From the NCBI GenBank assembly GCA_002328825.1, contig DCWI01000097.1, forward strand, positions 1 through 60,587: a stretch of 60,587 nucleotides of DNA, read 5' to 3'. Position numbers and translations under genes: made by a program. Shown one piece after another: positions 51,989 to 60,587 of this stretch. Numbering within the stretch: the stretch's first letter is position 1; every line of letters begins with the position of its first letter. The notes beneath the pieces were generated by a model. That model searched no databases and was not told the DNA's origin. It worked only from the letters and a program-made list of their open reading frames with translations. This DNA is from Nitrospiraceae bacterium UBA2166 (GTDB lineage: Bacteria > Nitrospirota > Nitrospiria > Nitrospirales > UBA2166).

Positions 51989-53659
51989 TTATTTAACCTC
52001 AAGCATTTCTTTAGCAGTTTTTTTGACTGCTGGTGTGATCTTCATGCCTCCTAACATCCGTGCAATTTCATTAATACGCGCCTGCTTTTCGAGTTGTACT
52101 ACTTGAGTGATCTCACGCTTCTGTTTTACGACCTTTCTCACTGAAAAATGGGCATCTCCGAGAGATGCAATTTGTGGAAGATGCGTAACGCAAAAAACTT
52201 GGTGGCGCTGTCCCAAAGCTTTTAGCTTTTTCCCTACTCGTTCTGCCACAGCACCACCAATGCCAGTATCAATCTCGTCAAATACGAGAATAGGAATCTG
52301 ATCCTCACGTGCAAGAACGGTTTTGATGCATAAGGTTACACGAGAGAGTTCTCCACCAGAAATAACATCGCTTAAGGCACGAAGTGGTTCTCCTGCCGAT
52401 CCGGAAAATAAAAACTGGACAGAGTCTTGTCCTGTTTCATTTAGGGCTTCCTCATCTTTTCTTTCAACAAAAACATTAAATGTGGCGTGTTTCATATGGA
52501 GATCATTCATCTCATCGTTCACACGCTTATCAAGATTCTCTGCAGTTTTTTTTCGCTGTGAAGATAAGCGCTCTCCTTGTGTATTTCGCTGCATTTGTAA
52601 GTCGTCTAGGGCTCTCTGCAGTTCTTTCTTTTTGTCCTCGCTTGAAGTTAGTCCATCAAGCGCGTTTGTGATCTTCTCTAAGTGGTTGCCTGCGCTTAGA
52701 ATTGATCCTCCATACCGCTTCTTTATCTTGTTGAGAAGGTCTAGCCTACTCTCCACGTGTTCAAGACGGTTAGGATTTGTATCAAGTTGTGCTCGATAAT
52801 CACGAACACGTTCAACTAGTTCTTTTAATTGTGCGGTAGCCCCCAGAAGAAGTTCCGCAGTATCAGAAAAGCAAGAATCAATGTTGTGTAGTCGTTGGAG
52901 CAGGTAATCAACGTGTCCTGCTTGTGAAAGAATAGAAGAATCATCTTCATACAGAATCAAGTAAAGTTCATTTGAGAGTTGAGTAAGAGTATGAGCTTGG
53001 GCAATTATTTGTCGTTCGCGTTCTAAGAGAGTATCTTCGTCCGGCTGAATAGCTGCTGATTCAATTTCCTCGCGCTCATGCTGTAGACGATCAGCTTCTT
53101 CCTTTAACTCCCTAGTTTGTTTCTCAAATATCGAAATATCCTGCTGGAGCTTTTTTGCAGCATGATAAGTATTCTGAAAGTTTTTTCGATCATCAAGAAG
53201 GTTCCCAGAAAAATCAAGAAGATTGAGTTGAGTGCCTGATTGAAAAAGCGACTGTGTATCGTGTTGTCCATGAATATCAACAAGAAATTTTCCAATATTC
53301 TTAAGTGTCGATAAGGACACTGCACTTTCATTAATTCGCACACGATGACGTCCTGAGAGTGGCAAAGTACGTCGAATCACAAGTTCTTCGGGATCATCTC
53401 CTAACAGATCTAATCTAGCAAGGATGCCTAGGAGTTCATCATTGTTCGCAGTCGAAAAAATTCCCTCGACAACACCTTCTGTCGAACCCGTCCTAATTTG
53501 TTCCGCTGAAAATCGTTCACCGATAAGCAAACCAAGGGCATCTACGAGAATTGACTTACCCGTGCCGGTTTCTCCGGTAAGAACGATGAATCCTTCTGGA
53601 AAAGTAAGGTGCAAATCATCAATAATTGCGATGTTCTGAATATGAAGTTCAAGAAGCAT
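51989..53659 (-). CDS. recN: DNA repair protein RecN
   Basis: RecN is an SMC-like ATPase acting in recombinational repair of double-strand breaks. The ATG at 53659 gives 556 residues (E. coli 553) starting LLELHIQNIAIID; an upstream in-frame start at 53710 adds 17 unusual residues. Walker A is GETGTGKS (about 29-36). Long coiled coils (about 150-370) flank a short hinge. SGGELSRV (ABC signature) and Walker B ILVFDEID lie near 430-470. No SOS box was recognised. trxA is upstream. Confidence 0.96.
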   Translation of the reverse strand: MLLELHIQNIAIIDDLHLTFPEGFIVLTGETGTGKSILVDALGLLIGERFSAEQIRTGSTEGVVEGIFSTANNDELLGILARLDLLGDDPEELVIRRTLPLSGRHRVRINESAVSLSTLKNIGKFLVDIHGQHDTQSLFQSGTQLNLLDFSGNLLDDRKNFQNTYHAAKKLQQDISIFEKQTRELKEEADRLQHEREEIESAAIQPDEDTLLERERQIIAQAHTLTQLSNELYLILYEDDSSILSQAGHVDYLLQRLHNIDSCFSDTAELLLGATAQLKELVERVRDYRAQLDTNPNRLEHVESRLDLLNKIKKRYGGSILSAGNHLEKITNALDGLTSSEDKKKELQRALDDLQMQRNTQGERLSSQRKKTAENLDKRVNDEMNDLHMKHATFNVFVERKDEEALNETGQDSVQFLFSGSAGEPLRALSDVISGGELSRVTLCIKTVLAREDQIPILVFDEIDTGIGGAVAERVGKKLKALGQRHQVFCVTHLPQIASLGDAHFSVRKVVKQKREITQVVQLEKQARINEIARMLGGMKITPAVKKTAKEMLEVK

Positions 53660-53806
53660 CCTAGATGTACCTACTGCAATAAATTTGGAGAGATGAATCA
53701 GAAACGACAACGCCCCCCTTCCAGCAATTTCGAAAGAGAGGCGTACGTCCTGAAATACAAAGATAGGGTCGTCTGGCGTGAGTAACGCGAATACCTCGTT
53801 AAGGCA

Positions 53807-54133
53807 TTAGGCTAAGAGCCGATCGATTGTTTCCTTAAACTTCTGCTTAGATTGCGCTCCAACAAGCTTATCGATAGGTTCGCCATCCTTGAAGAAGATT
53901 AAGCTTGGAATACTCATGACGTGAAATTTTGTCGCGATTTCAGGGTTTTCATCGGTATTCAATTTTAACACCTTTACCCGTCCATAGTACTCCGTTGCCA
54001 ATTCATCCACAATAGGTGCAATCGTTTGGCATGGACCACACCACACAGCCCAGAAGTCAACCATGACAAGCTCTGTGGCGTTAGAAACCTCAGTTTCCCA
54101 AGATGATGTCTCGACTGATATAGCATCTCCCAT
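53807..54133 (-). CDS. trxA: Thioredoxin
   Basis: A 108-residue thioredoxin, the general disulfide reductant served by TrxB. The active site is WCGPC (C32, C35) in VDFWAVWCGPCQTIAP, and the cis-proline loop is MSIPS (about 75-79). No signal peptide, so cytosolic. AAGGAG is 10 bases upstream. A promoter lies at 54196-54225. Confidence 0.97.
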   Translation of the reverse strand: MGDAISVETSSWETEVSNATELVMVDFWAVWCGPCQTIAPIVDELATEYYGRVKVLKLNTDENPEIATKFHVMSIPSLIFFKDGEPIDKLVGAQSKQKFKETIDRLLA

Positions 54134-54195
54134 AACTCATGTGCTCCTTCTGTCATGACTCTCGACGTACGTTCAAGTGAAGATGTATCGGGGTG

Positions 54196-54225
54196 ATCGT
54201 ATCGTAGTATCTTTCTGACTGTCAA
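54196..54225 (-). promoter_or_regulatory. Probable promoter of trxA
   Basis: On the minus strand a perfect TTGACA (54225-54220), an 18-base spacer and TACGAT (54201-54196). The predicted start is about 55 bases before the trxA ATG. Confidence 0.5.
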
Positions 54226-54326
54226 CTTAGCTTAACCCCATAATAAACTCCTGAACAAGCGATAATTGATTGACTTTCACCCAACAGATTGCGATCATCG
54301 CCGCGCTCTCACAAGAGGCATATGTT

Positions 54327-55115
54327 ATGGAATGGTGGACAGCAATCATTTTGGGGATCGTTGAAGGGTTAACAGAATTTCTTCCGATCTCATCGACCGG
54401 ACACCTTATTGTCACTGGCCATCTTCTCGGATTTACGGGTGAAATAGCCTCAACGTTTGAAATAGCTATACAGCTTGGTGCGATTTTTTCCGTGATGTTC
54501 TACTATCGTGAGCGGCTTCTTAGTGTCATGACTACCTTCCCAAAAGAGGAAAAAAGTTACATGCTCATCATAGTCCTAGGATGTGCATTCCTTCCAGCTG
54601 CAATGATAGGATTGGCCACACATTCCTACATTACAGAGTATCTTTTCAGCCCTAAAACAGTAGCAGGTGCATTGATCATGGGCGGAATCGCCATCCTTAT
54701 TATTGAGCGCACTCAAACCAAATTTCATATCCATGATATCAGCGAATTACGAATTCGCGATGCCATATTAATCGGATTCGCGCAATGTCTTGCGCTTTTT
54801 CCCGGGGTTTCCCGCTCTGGCGCAACCATTATGGGTGGCTTGCTTATTGGATTGGATAGAAAAACAGCAACTGAATTTTCTTTTCTTCTCGCCTTGCCAA
54901 CAATGCTCGCTGCTACTAGTTACCAAATGTTCAAAAACAAACAGTTACTGCTCGAAGAAAACATTATTCCGCTTGGGATCGGAATCACCGTGTCATTTTT
55001 TACCGCACTCGTGGTGATTGATACATTTCTCAAATACATTACAACAAAAACGTTTACTCCGTTTGCTTACTACCGCATTATCTTTGGAAGTATCGTACTC
55101 TATCTGTTTTGGTAG
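54327..55115 (+). CDS. uppP: Undecaprenyl-diphosphatase (BacA/UppP)
   Basis: UppP recycles undecaprenyl diphosphate to the monophosphate lipid carrier for peptidoglycan and LPS. The ATG at 54327 (AAGAGG upstream) gives 262 residues. It begins with the family block GIVEGLTEFLPISSTGHLI (9-27). The second conserved block, FPGVSRSGATIMGGLL, carries the other active-site Ser and Arg near 158-173. About eight membrane helices. Confidence 0.96.
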   Translation: MEWWTAIILGIVEGLTEFLPISSTGHLIVTGHLLGFTGEIASTFEIAIQLGAIFSVMFYYRERLLSVMTTFPKEEKSYMLIIVLGCAFLPAAMIGLATHSYITEYLFSPKTVAGALIMGGIAILIIERTQTKFHIHDISELRIRDAILIGFAQCLALFPGVSRSGATIMGGLLIGLDRKTATEFSFLLALPTMLAATSYQMFKNKQLLLEENIIPLGIGITVSFFTALVVIDTFLKYITTKTFTPFAYYRIIFGSIVLYLFW

Positions 55116-55122
55116 CGGCTCC

Positions 55123-56175
55123 CTACTCGGCATTTCCTAAAATAGGCACCCAAGTCTCCGCTCCATCAGTCGACCGAAATAGTCCTCCACGGTTCATTCC
55201 AGCATATAGCAGCATTGAATCGTGAGGACTCATCACAAATGTCCGAACATTAAGATTTGTAAGGCCTCGATTCATCTCACTCCAGGTTTTGCCATGGTCT
55301 ATACTCTTATCAATGCCTGCACGATGCCCCACGTAAATTATATTTGGAGAGGTTGGGTCGATATTGATTCCCATAATAAGGTCATCTGACAATTTCCCTT
55401 CTCCTATGCGCACCCATGATTCTGCTGAGTCTGTGGTTTTGAAAAGGCCTTTAGTTGTTCCGGCGTACACAATTTCTGGCGTTGTAGGATCAATTGCCAA
55501 TACATTGACTCCTAAAGCCATTGAGGTGGCTGGATCATTTTCAGGAAGCATCCCTGCAATAGCTCTTTTCCACGGTTTTCCAGCTGTCGTTGTTCTGTAG
55601 ACTCCGCCACTCGTACCGGCATATAGAATATTTCGATTAGTTGGGTGGGCCACAATACTAACGACGAAGTGCACTTCTTTCATTCCTTCCATCCACTCAT
55701 TCCAATCACGACCACGATTTTCACTTCGATAAACTCCGACGGTAGAAGCAAGATACGCAATTTCTTGGTCACGAGGATCAAATGCAAATTGACCCACAAT
55801 CATGACGTGCGCTCTCAGGCCAGAATTGAATGGGTGCCAGGTTCGACCTGCATCTCCACTCTTGTAGACTCCATCACCATTGGTTCCTGCATAAACAGCC
55901 GAAGTCATTAGGGGATCAACCGCGAGAGCTGTTACACGGTCGCTTGTAAACGATTGGGATGTTTTTTCCCATGTATCTCCACCATCTCGAGTCTTATATA
56001 ATGTATTGTTGGACGCGACATAAAGAATTTTTTGATTCGTTGGATGCGTCGCAATAACAACTATAGTTTCTCCTCCTGGGATACAGCTCCCAAGCATCAG
56101 GACAAACACAGTGGCCATGATCCCTAAAACCATATGCCATCCAACACTTTTGTAGGGTTTAGCACAATAGTTCAT
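55123..56175 (-). CDS. Asp-box (BNR) repeat beta-propeller lipoprotein
   Basis: A 350-residue probable lipoprotein. The signal peptide has a hydrophobic core (15-28) and the lipobox LGSC with C31. The rest is a beta-propeller of the BNR/Asp-box type, like sortilin-type or Ycf48-type proteins. I count seven repeats ending in boxes such as TRDGGDTW, SGDAGRTW, SENRGRDW, TTTAGKPW, TTDSAESW, SIDHGKTW and STDGAETW, about 40-50 residues apart. No catalytic residues of sialidases stand out, so an enzyme role is unlikely. A scaffold or assembly role at the outer envelope is a guess. It is convergent with uppP. Confidence 0.85.
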   Translation of the reverse strand: MNYCAKPYKSVGWHMVLGIMATVFVLMLGSCIPGGETIVVIATHPTNQKILYVASNNTLYKTRDGGDTWEKTSQSFTSDRVTALAVDPLMTSAVYAGTNGDGVYKSGDAGRTWHPFNSGLRAHVMIVGQFAFDPRDQEIAYLASTVGVYRSENRGRDWNEWMEGMKEVHFVVSIVAHPTNRNILYAGTSGGVYRTTTAGKPWKRAIAGMLPENDPATSMALGVNVLAIDPTTPEIVYAGTTKGLFKTTDSAESWVRIGEGKLSDDLIMGINIDPTSPNIIYVGHRAGIDKSIDHGKTWSEMNRGLTNLNVRTFVMSPHDSMLLYAGMNRGGLFRSTDGAETWVPILGNAE

Positions 56176-56485
56176 TTAGGAATTTTCCTCGGTATTTCTA
56201 TATGCGAATAACGTACAAGACGAGTTGGTAGATTGATCGTATTACACAGTAACGCTATGAGATATTGAAAATTGGCCGTGGACTTATCAGATGGACAAAT
56301 AATCAGAGATAAAAAGTTATTGCCCAAAATATGCACTGTTCGAGCAATCTCTCAAGCATGATCTCGAGGAAATGAAAGTAGATAACTCAAAAATGCATTT
56401 ATTTGGACTGCTCTCTTATTCGTTACCATAACCTAAATGCTACGCACACACGACAAAAGATTTAAGATATAGTGCCACGTTGGAG
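56176..56485. other. Intergenic region upstream of the Asp-box lipoprotein gene
   Basis: About 310 AT-rich bases with no gene that I can support. CCACGT and ACGTGG near 56472-56497 form a short dyad at the end of the next gene. No clear promoter pair or terminator was found. Confidence 0.4.
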
Positions 56486-56995
56486 TTATTTCTTACGTGG
56501 GTCGGGAAGCCGGGATGCTAGGAGCCGAAGAAACTCAGGATTCACTGGATGCTGAAGGGCTTGTGCCTCATGAACATGCGACCACGCATCACTGTATTGT
56601 CCGATGTGAGCAAGATCGATGGCAAGATTAATATGTGCTTGTGGCAACGCCGGGTTTAATTCAATGGCACGCAGATGATGAGGAATTGCCTTCTCGGGTT
56701 CCCCTTGTTGTGCGAGTGCAAGGCCTAAATTGGCATGAGCTTCAGCCAAAGTTTCATCTTCGCCAATAGCGCGAAAATATTCGAGAGTCGCCGCGCCCCA
56801 TTTTCCAGATTTTTGGAGATCGAGACCAAGATGAAAATATCTCATCGCCAATGCTCGTGAATCATTTGCGCCAATAGAACTCCCTTGTTCTGGAGTCGTT
56901 TTTTCACTCAACTGAGTTTGGGCACCATAGGAGAGTCGATCACCCAGTGAAAGTGATATACTGACGATACATACAAGCAATATCCTCGATATCAC
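56486..56995 (-). CDS. Secreted tetratricopeptide-repeat protein
   Basis: A 169-residue exported TPR protein. The signal peptide is ISRILLVCIVSISLSLGDRLSYGA, with cleavage expected near residue 25. Three TPR units follow (about 49-150), for example ALAEAHANLGLALAQQG-like and ALPQAHINLAIDLAHIG-like helices, with repeated A-x2-NL pairs and prolines between units. Such proteins act as scaffolds; no partner is evident. GTG start with AAGGAGG upstream. It lies 15 bases after mazG. Confidence 0.85.
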   Translation of the reverse strand: MISRILLVCIVSISLSLGDRLSYGAQTQLSEKTTPEQGSSIGANDSRALAMRYFHLGLDLQKSGKWGAATLEYFRAIGEDETLAEAHANLGLALAQQGEPEKAIPHHLRAIELNPALPQAHINLAIDLAHIGQYSDAWSHVHEAQALQHPVNPEFLRLLASRLPDPRKK

Positions 56996-57010
56996 AGCAG
57001 TCCCTCCTTA

Positions 57011-57838
57011 TTATATTTTTTCTAGCGCCTGTTTAGCTTGCTTCCACAACAAGTCTAAGTCATCTAAAGTCATGTTTTTTATGTCGAGTCCTGATGCATT
57101 GATCTTCTGCTCTATGTAATGAAATCGATCAACAAAACGGTCGTTAGCGCCTTTTAAGGCCAGTTCAGGATTGACTCCGATAAAGCGGCCTAAATTAACG
57201 ACGGTAAATAACACATCACCAAGCTCTTCTTCGACTCGTCGAAGTCTCTTGATATTCTTTTCTTCCAATTGAGCCTGACTGAGCTCTTTGATTTCTTCAT
57301 CAAGCTTCTTCCAAACATCATCAACGCTTTTCCAATCAAATCCTGTCTTAGCCGCACATTTTTGAAGCTTAAACGATCGAAATAATGCGGGCATTGTTTT
57401 GGGCACAGTACCCAGTACTGAGTGATCTTTTTGCGTTGATTTCTCTTGTCGTTTAATTGCATCCCATTGGTTAGAGAGATCTTGCTCTGTTGTTGCAGCT
57501 CCATCTTGAAATACATGCGGGTGGCGACGAAGCAGTTTGGCATTTAAGTCAGTAAGTACTTCAGCAATAGTAAAAGCACCTTCTTCCGAAGCAAGCTGAG
57601 CATGTAAGAGTACTTGAAGAAGAAGATCCCCTAGTTCTTCTCGAAGAGAATGAACATCCTGAGTCTCAATTGCCTCTAAAACCTCGTGAGTCTCCTCCAA
57701 CAAGTATGGTCGCAGAGTCTCGTGCGTTTGTCGTTTGTCCCATGGACAGCCATTCTCTCCACGAAGGGTAGCGACAGTGCCGAGTAGCTCCTCAAATGAA
57801 ACATCAGGTTTCAGCGCTCCTCGTTTGCGTTCATTCAT
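57011..57838 (-). CDS. mazG: Nucleoside triphosphate pyrophosphohydrolase MazG
   Basis: MazG hydrolyses NTPs to NMPs and pyrophosphate and cleans damaged nucleotides. The 275-residue protein (E. coli 263) has two MazG domains. The first has the signature NGCPWDKRQTHETLRPYLLEE, EEL-GDLLLQV and a metal site of E-x2-E and E-x2-D. The second has EEELGDVLFTVVNLGRFIG. Both metal sites look intact. The ATG has no clear ribosome binding site. Confidence 0.95.
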   Translation of the reverse strand: MNERKRGALKPDVSFEELLGTVATLRGENGCPWDKRQTHETLRPYLLEETHEVLEAIETQDVHSLREELGDLLLQVLLHAQLASEEGAFTIAEVLTDLNAKLLRRHPHVFQDGAATTEQDLSNQWDAIKRQEKSTQKDHSVLGTVPKTMPALFRSFKLQKCAAKTGFDWKSVDDVWKKLDEEIKELSQAQLEEKNIKRLRRVEEELGDVLFTVVNLGRFIGVNPELALKGANDRFVDRFHYIEQKINASGLDIKNMTLDDLDLLWKQAKQALEKI

Positions 57839-58075
57839 ATGCGGTAGAGTATCAGCATCGTAGTCTTAGCCTCCACAGCATGAAGGATGACGTGTCAAAT
57901 CAATCTCAATGTGATCTTCGAAAATTCTTCAAGTGAAACTTGAAGTTATGCAACGGTTCGCCACCATTTATCAGTATTCTACAAAAGAAGAACGCCTAAC
58001 TAAAAGCCCGCAAAAGAAAATAGCAGAAGGCGAGGTATCAAGAAAAGCTATGCGTGCGCCTACCCTACTTTCTGT

Positions 58076-60031
58076 CTATCCGACAACAACAAGTGTCTCA
58101 TCTGTCTGAATATCATCTCCCACTGTTACATTCACTTTTGCGACCGTTCCATTTACTGAGCACACAACTTGTGATTCCATTTTCATCGCCTCGACAATTA
58201 AAACAACAGCGCCTTTCTTAATTTGATCCCCTTCCTTAACCAATACCTTCACCACTTTCCCTGGCATTGGGGATGAAACATCACCTGGATGTTGGGGCTT
58301 TGGGCGTGCAAATGGAAGATTAGCTTGAGTCTCAGAAGCTTGAGATGCACCCGGCACAATCTCACTGATTGCTTCGAGATAGACTTCTTCTAACTGATCG
58401 TTAATTCTAATATAGTACGGTTTCTGTCCTTCAGTCTTGTAACTCGCCCCCGCTACTTCAATACGATACGATTCCCCGTGCAATGTAAGGTTAAATTCAC
58501 GCGGAGCAAGATTTTTACTTCTAATACTTGAAGTATCGTCAGTACTCTCAGAATCAATAGGCTCTGGTTTGAGTTCTCCTTTAGCGCGCTGCTCAAAAAA
58601 TTCCTTCGCCACCTGGGGAAACAATGCATAGGACAAAATGTCTTCAAGGCTGCTCGTTGTTCCTTCAAGCGCTGACTTAAGCTTTTTTAATTCAGGTTTT
58701 AATCGGTCAGCAGGCCGTGAGGTGATGGCTTTTCCAGATCGGAGTGCCCGCTTTCGTAGTTCGGGACTTATATCGCCAGGAGGACGCCCATACAGCCCCT
58801 TGACATAGTTGCGCGTCTCATTTGTGATCACTTTGTATCGTTCACCGGTAATCACATTCAGTGTAGCCTGGGTTCCCACAATTTGGCTGCTCGGAGTGAC
58901 AAGCGGAGGATATCCCATATCTTCTCGTACACGTGGAACTTCATCTAATACTTCTTTCATGCGTCCCAACATATTCTGTTGCGAAAGCTGATCGGACATA
59001 CTGGAGAGCATACCTCCAGGCACTTGAGAGATCAGTATCTCCGAATCAACACCCGTAAAAACACTTTCGAATTTCCGATATTTTGTACGAATATTGTTTA
59101 ACTCCCCCGCCATCCGAGGAAAGGGCCGTAAATCAATCTTCGTATCGTATGGCGTTCCCCGAAGTGAAGCAATCAGACTTTCAGTTGGGGGATGTGAAGA
59201 ACCTCCAGAAAGAGGCGACATTGCCGTATCAATCACATCAAGGCCACCCAGAATCGCCATTAAATGCGACATACTTGCCATACCAGACGTAGCGTGGGCG
59301 TGAAGATGGATTGGAACTTTTAACTCTTTCTTCAGACGGCGAATCAATACATAGGCGTCAAGCGGAACAATCAGGCCTGCCATGTCCTTGATACAAAGGC
59401 TATCAATGCCCATGCTTTCAAGCTCTTTGGCTTCCTTAACAAACATCTCAATTGTATGGACCGGACTCGTGGTGTAGCAGAGAGTCCCTTGTGCATGTTT
59501 TCCGACATTCTTAACAGCCTTTATCGATGTTTCCAGGTTCCGCAAGTCATTAAGCGCATCAAAGATTCGAAATACATCCATTCCGTTAGAAGCAGATCTC
59601 TCCACAAATGCTTCAACCACATCATCAGGATAATGTGCGTAACCAAGTAAGTTCTGACCACGCAACAACATTTGGAGACGCGTATTTGGCGCAACACTTC
59701 GAAATTGACGCAGGCGTTCCCACGGATCTTCCTTGAGGAAACGAAGACAGGTATCAAATGTTGCACCTCCCCACACCTCGAGGGACCAATATCCAACACG
59801 GTCCATCTTTTCGACACTTGCTAGCAAGTCGTCAGTTCTAACGCGTGTAGCGAGAAGCGATTGCTGCCCATCACGTATTGCAACATCAGTGAGTAGGAGC
59901 TGCTTTCCCTTTGATGGCCGAAATGAAACGTCAACAGGCGGAGTTGTTTTTGCAGATCTCTTCTTTTTAATAATCGTGGGAATCAGTCGCTTAGAGGCAG
60001 TTTTCCGCTTTGGTGAGGTTTTTTTCGCCAT
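58076..60031 (-). CDS. pycB: Pyruvate carboxylase subunit B (carboxyltransferase plus biotin carrier)
   Basis: This subunit transfers the carboxyl group from biotin to pyruvate to make oxaloacetate. After a basic N-terminal extension (about 1-30, rich in Lys), the carboxyltransferase TIM barrel starts LLLTDVAIRDGQQSLLATR. It includes DVFRIFDALND, a metal-site HLHAHATSG and a conserved C-terminal PYC/OADA domain. The end (about 580-651) is a biotin carrier with EAMKME and the biotinylated K617. The sequence resembles PycB and oxaloacetate decarboxylase alpha; the adjacent biotin carboxylase gene two bases upstream favours a two-part pyruvate carboxylase. No sodium-pump beta or gamma gene is nearby. 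Confidence 0.92.
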   Translation of the reverse strand: MAKKTSPKRKTASKRLIPTIIKKKRSAKTTPPVDVSFRPSKGKQLLLTDVAIRDGQQSLLATRVRTDDLLASVEKMDRVGYWSLEVWGGATFDTCLRFLKEDPWERLRQFRSVAPNTRLQMLLRGQNLLGYAHYPDDVVEAFVERSASNGMDVFRIFDALNDLRNLETSIKAVKNVGKHAQGTLCYTTSPVHTIEMFVKEAKELESMGIDSLCIKDMAGLIVPLDAYVLIRRLKKELKVPIHLHAHATSGMASMSHLMAILGGLDVIDTAMSPLSGGSSHPPTESLIASLRGTPYDTKIDLRPFPRMAGELNNIRTKYRKFESVFTGVDSEILISQVPGGMLSSMSDQLSQQNMLGRMKEVLDEVPRVREDMGYPPLVTPSSQIVGTQATLNVITGERYKVITNETRNYVKGLYGRPPGDISPELRKRALRSGKAITSRPADRLKPELKKLKSALEGTTSSLEDILSYALFPQVAKEFFEQRAKGELKPEPIDSESTDDTSSIRSKNLAPREFNLTLHGESYRIEVAGASYKTEGQKPYYIRINDQLEEVYLEAISEIVPGASQASETQANLPFARPKPQHPGDVSSPMPGKVVKVLVKEGDQIKKGAVVLIVEAMKMESQVVCSVNGTVAKVNVTVGDDIQTDETLVVVG

Positions 60032-60033
60032 CC

Positions 60034-60587
60034 TTAGAGTCCCTCGTATGCCGCAATAGCTGCAGAAATTGCAACAACAATGTCTTCTGGATTAGTGTGT
60101 TCTTCATATTCTAACAAGTGTGGATGAGTTTCGATGTACGTGGTATCAAATTGACCAGCAATAAAATCTGGCTCTACCATAACCCTCTGTAAGAATGGAA
60201 TGGTTGTTTTGACTCCTCGAAGCACAAACTCCTCCAACGAGCGATGCATACGGTTTACCGTCTCTGGCCAGGATCGCCCTGTGACGATGAGCTTTGTTAG
60301 CAATGTGTCAAAGTACGGAGGAATTCGATAGTCCTTATAGACGGCGCCATCAATGCGCACACCTATTCCCCCAGGCGAATAGTAAGCCGTCACAGTTCCG
60401 GCACAGGGAGAAAAACCATTTTTCGGATCCTCCGCATTAATACGACATTGGATCGAATGACCACTGAGAGTCACATTCTCCTGCGTCGTTCCTAGAGGAA
60501 TTCCTGCCGCAAATTCAATCTGAGCGCGAACCAAGTCCATCCCCGTAACTTGTTCAGTTACAGTATGTTCAACCTGAATTCGTGTGT
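60034..60587 (-). CDS. pycA: Pyruvate carboxylase subunit A / biotin carboxylase, C-terminal part (5' end outside window)
   Basis: The frame runs off the right edge. The visible 184 residues begin NTRIQVEHTVTEQVTG, the biotin carboxylase motif with the catalytic Glu and Arg region. They continue with AAGIPLG, CRINAEDP and the C-terminal lid. The HTVTE variant and the close pycB neighbour favour the pyruvate carboxylase subunit over AccC of fatty acid synthesis, though the two are close relatives. Confidence 0.93.
   Translation of the reverse strand, partial: TRIQVEHTVTEQVTGMDLVRAQIEFAAGIPLGTTQENVTLSGHSIQCRINAEDPKNGFSPCAGTVTAYYSPGGIGVRIDGAVYKDYRIPPYFDTLLTKLIVTGRSWPETVNRMHRSLEEFVLRGVKTTIPFLQRVMVEPDFIAGQFDTTYIETHPHLLEYEEHTNPEDIVVAISAAIAAYEGL

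Overview
The window looks like chromosomal backbone of a Gram-negative bacterium with a full outer membrane. It carries LptF/LptG, the Kdo and heptose branch of LPS synthesis (kdsA, kdsB, kdsD, heptose-7-phosphate kinase), CcsA-type cytochrome c maturation, a hopanoid/squalene-type prenyl synthase and a split two-subunit pyruvate carboxylase. This combination, with the blocks ccsA-hemA-hemC-cobA/hemD-hemB and kdsB-pyrG-kdsA-kdsD, resembles Nitrospirota from memory of such genomes. No search was run, so the taxonomic call is only moderately confident. Base composition is on the AT-rich side by eye. I see no insertion sequence, phage, CRISPR array or rRNA.

Layout. 1-1145 (+): end of a possible nucleotidyltransferase gene, then yqgE with an unexpected signal peptide. 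1544-3759 (-): lptF-lptG. 3760-4392 (+): a structured leader, a cold-shock protein gene and its terminator. 4450-5748 (-): purA behind a terminator-like leader hairpin. 5985-10482 (-): HAD phosphatase, hpnD-like synthase, family-4 uracil-DNA glycosylase, copA. 10538-15576 (+): gamma carbonic anhydrase, a basic coiled-coil protein, trpE-trpG-trpD-trpC. 15776-17193 (-): thrH-thiD. 17408-25467 (+): ccsA-hemA-hemC-cobA/hemD-hemB-ribF-tilS. 25599-28424 and on to 29770 (+): ftsH-folP-glmM. 30072-30932 (+): an unknown secreted protein. 31060-31135 (-): tRNA-Lys. 31598-40799 (-): lepA-lepB-hldA-kdsB-pyrG-kdsA-kdsD-pgsA-plsY. 40890-42314 (+): bioA. 42502-54133 (-): greA, a UMF1-type MFS transporter, nagZ, pepA, queE, queG, thiI, trxB, coaE, recN, trxA. 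54327-55115 (+): uppP. 55123-60587 (-): Asp-box lipoprotein, TPR protein, mazG, pycB and part of pycA.

How the genes work together. The hem block makes uroporphyrinogen III and feeds haem and sirohaem, beside a cytochrome c maturation protein. The trp block covers chorismate to indole-glycerol phosphate, without trpF in this window. The lepA-to-plsY block joins translation, protein export, CMP-Kdo and heptose precursors, CTP supply and phospholipid synthesis. PycA/PycB supply oxaloacetate.

The most interesting signals are regulatory rather than new protein systems: a multi-hairpin leader with an internal intrinsic terminator and two competing stems upstream of the cold-shock gene; a terminator-like hairpin between the purA promoter and purA; probable AUU and AUC start codons for lepA and ccsA; a shared -35 box driving lepA and a likely leaderless bioA in opposite directions; and a short upstream ORF coupled to ftsH.
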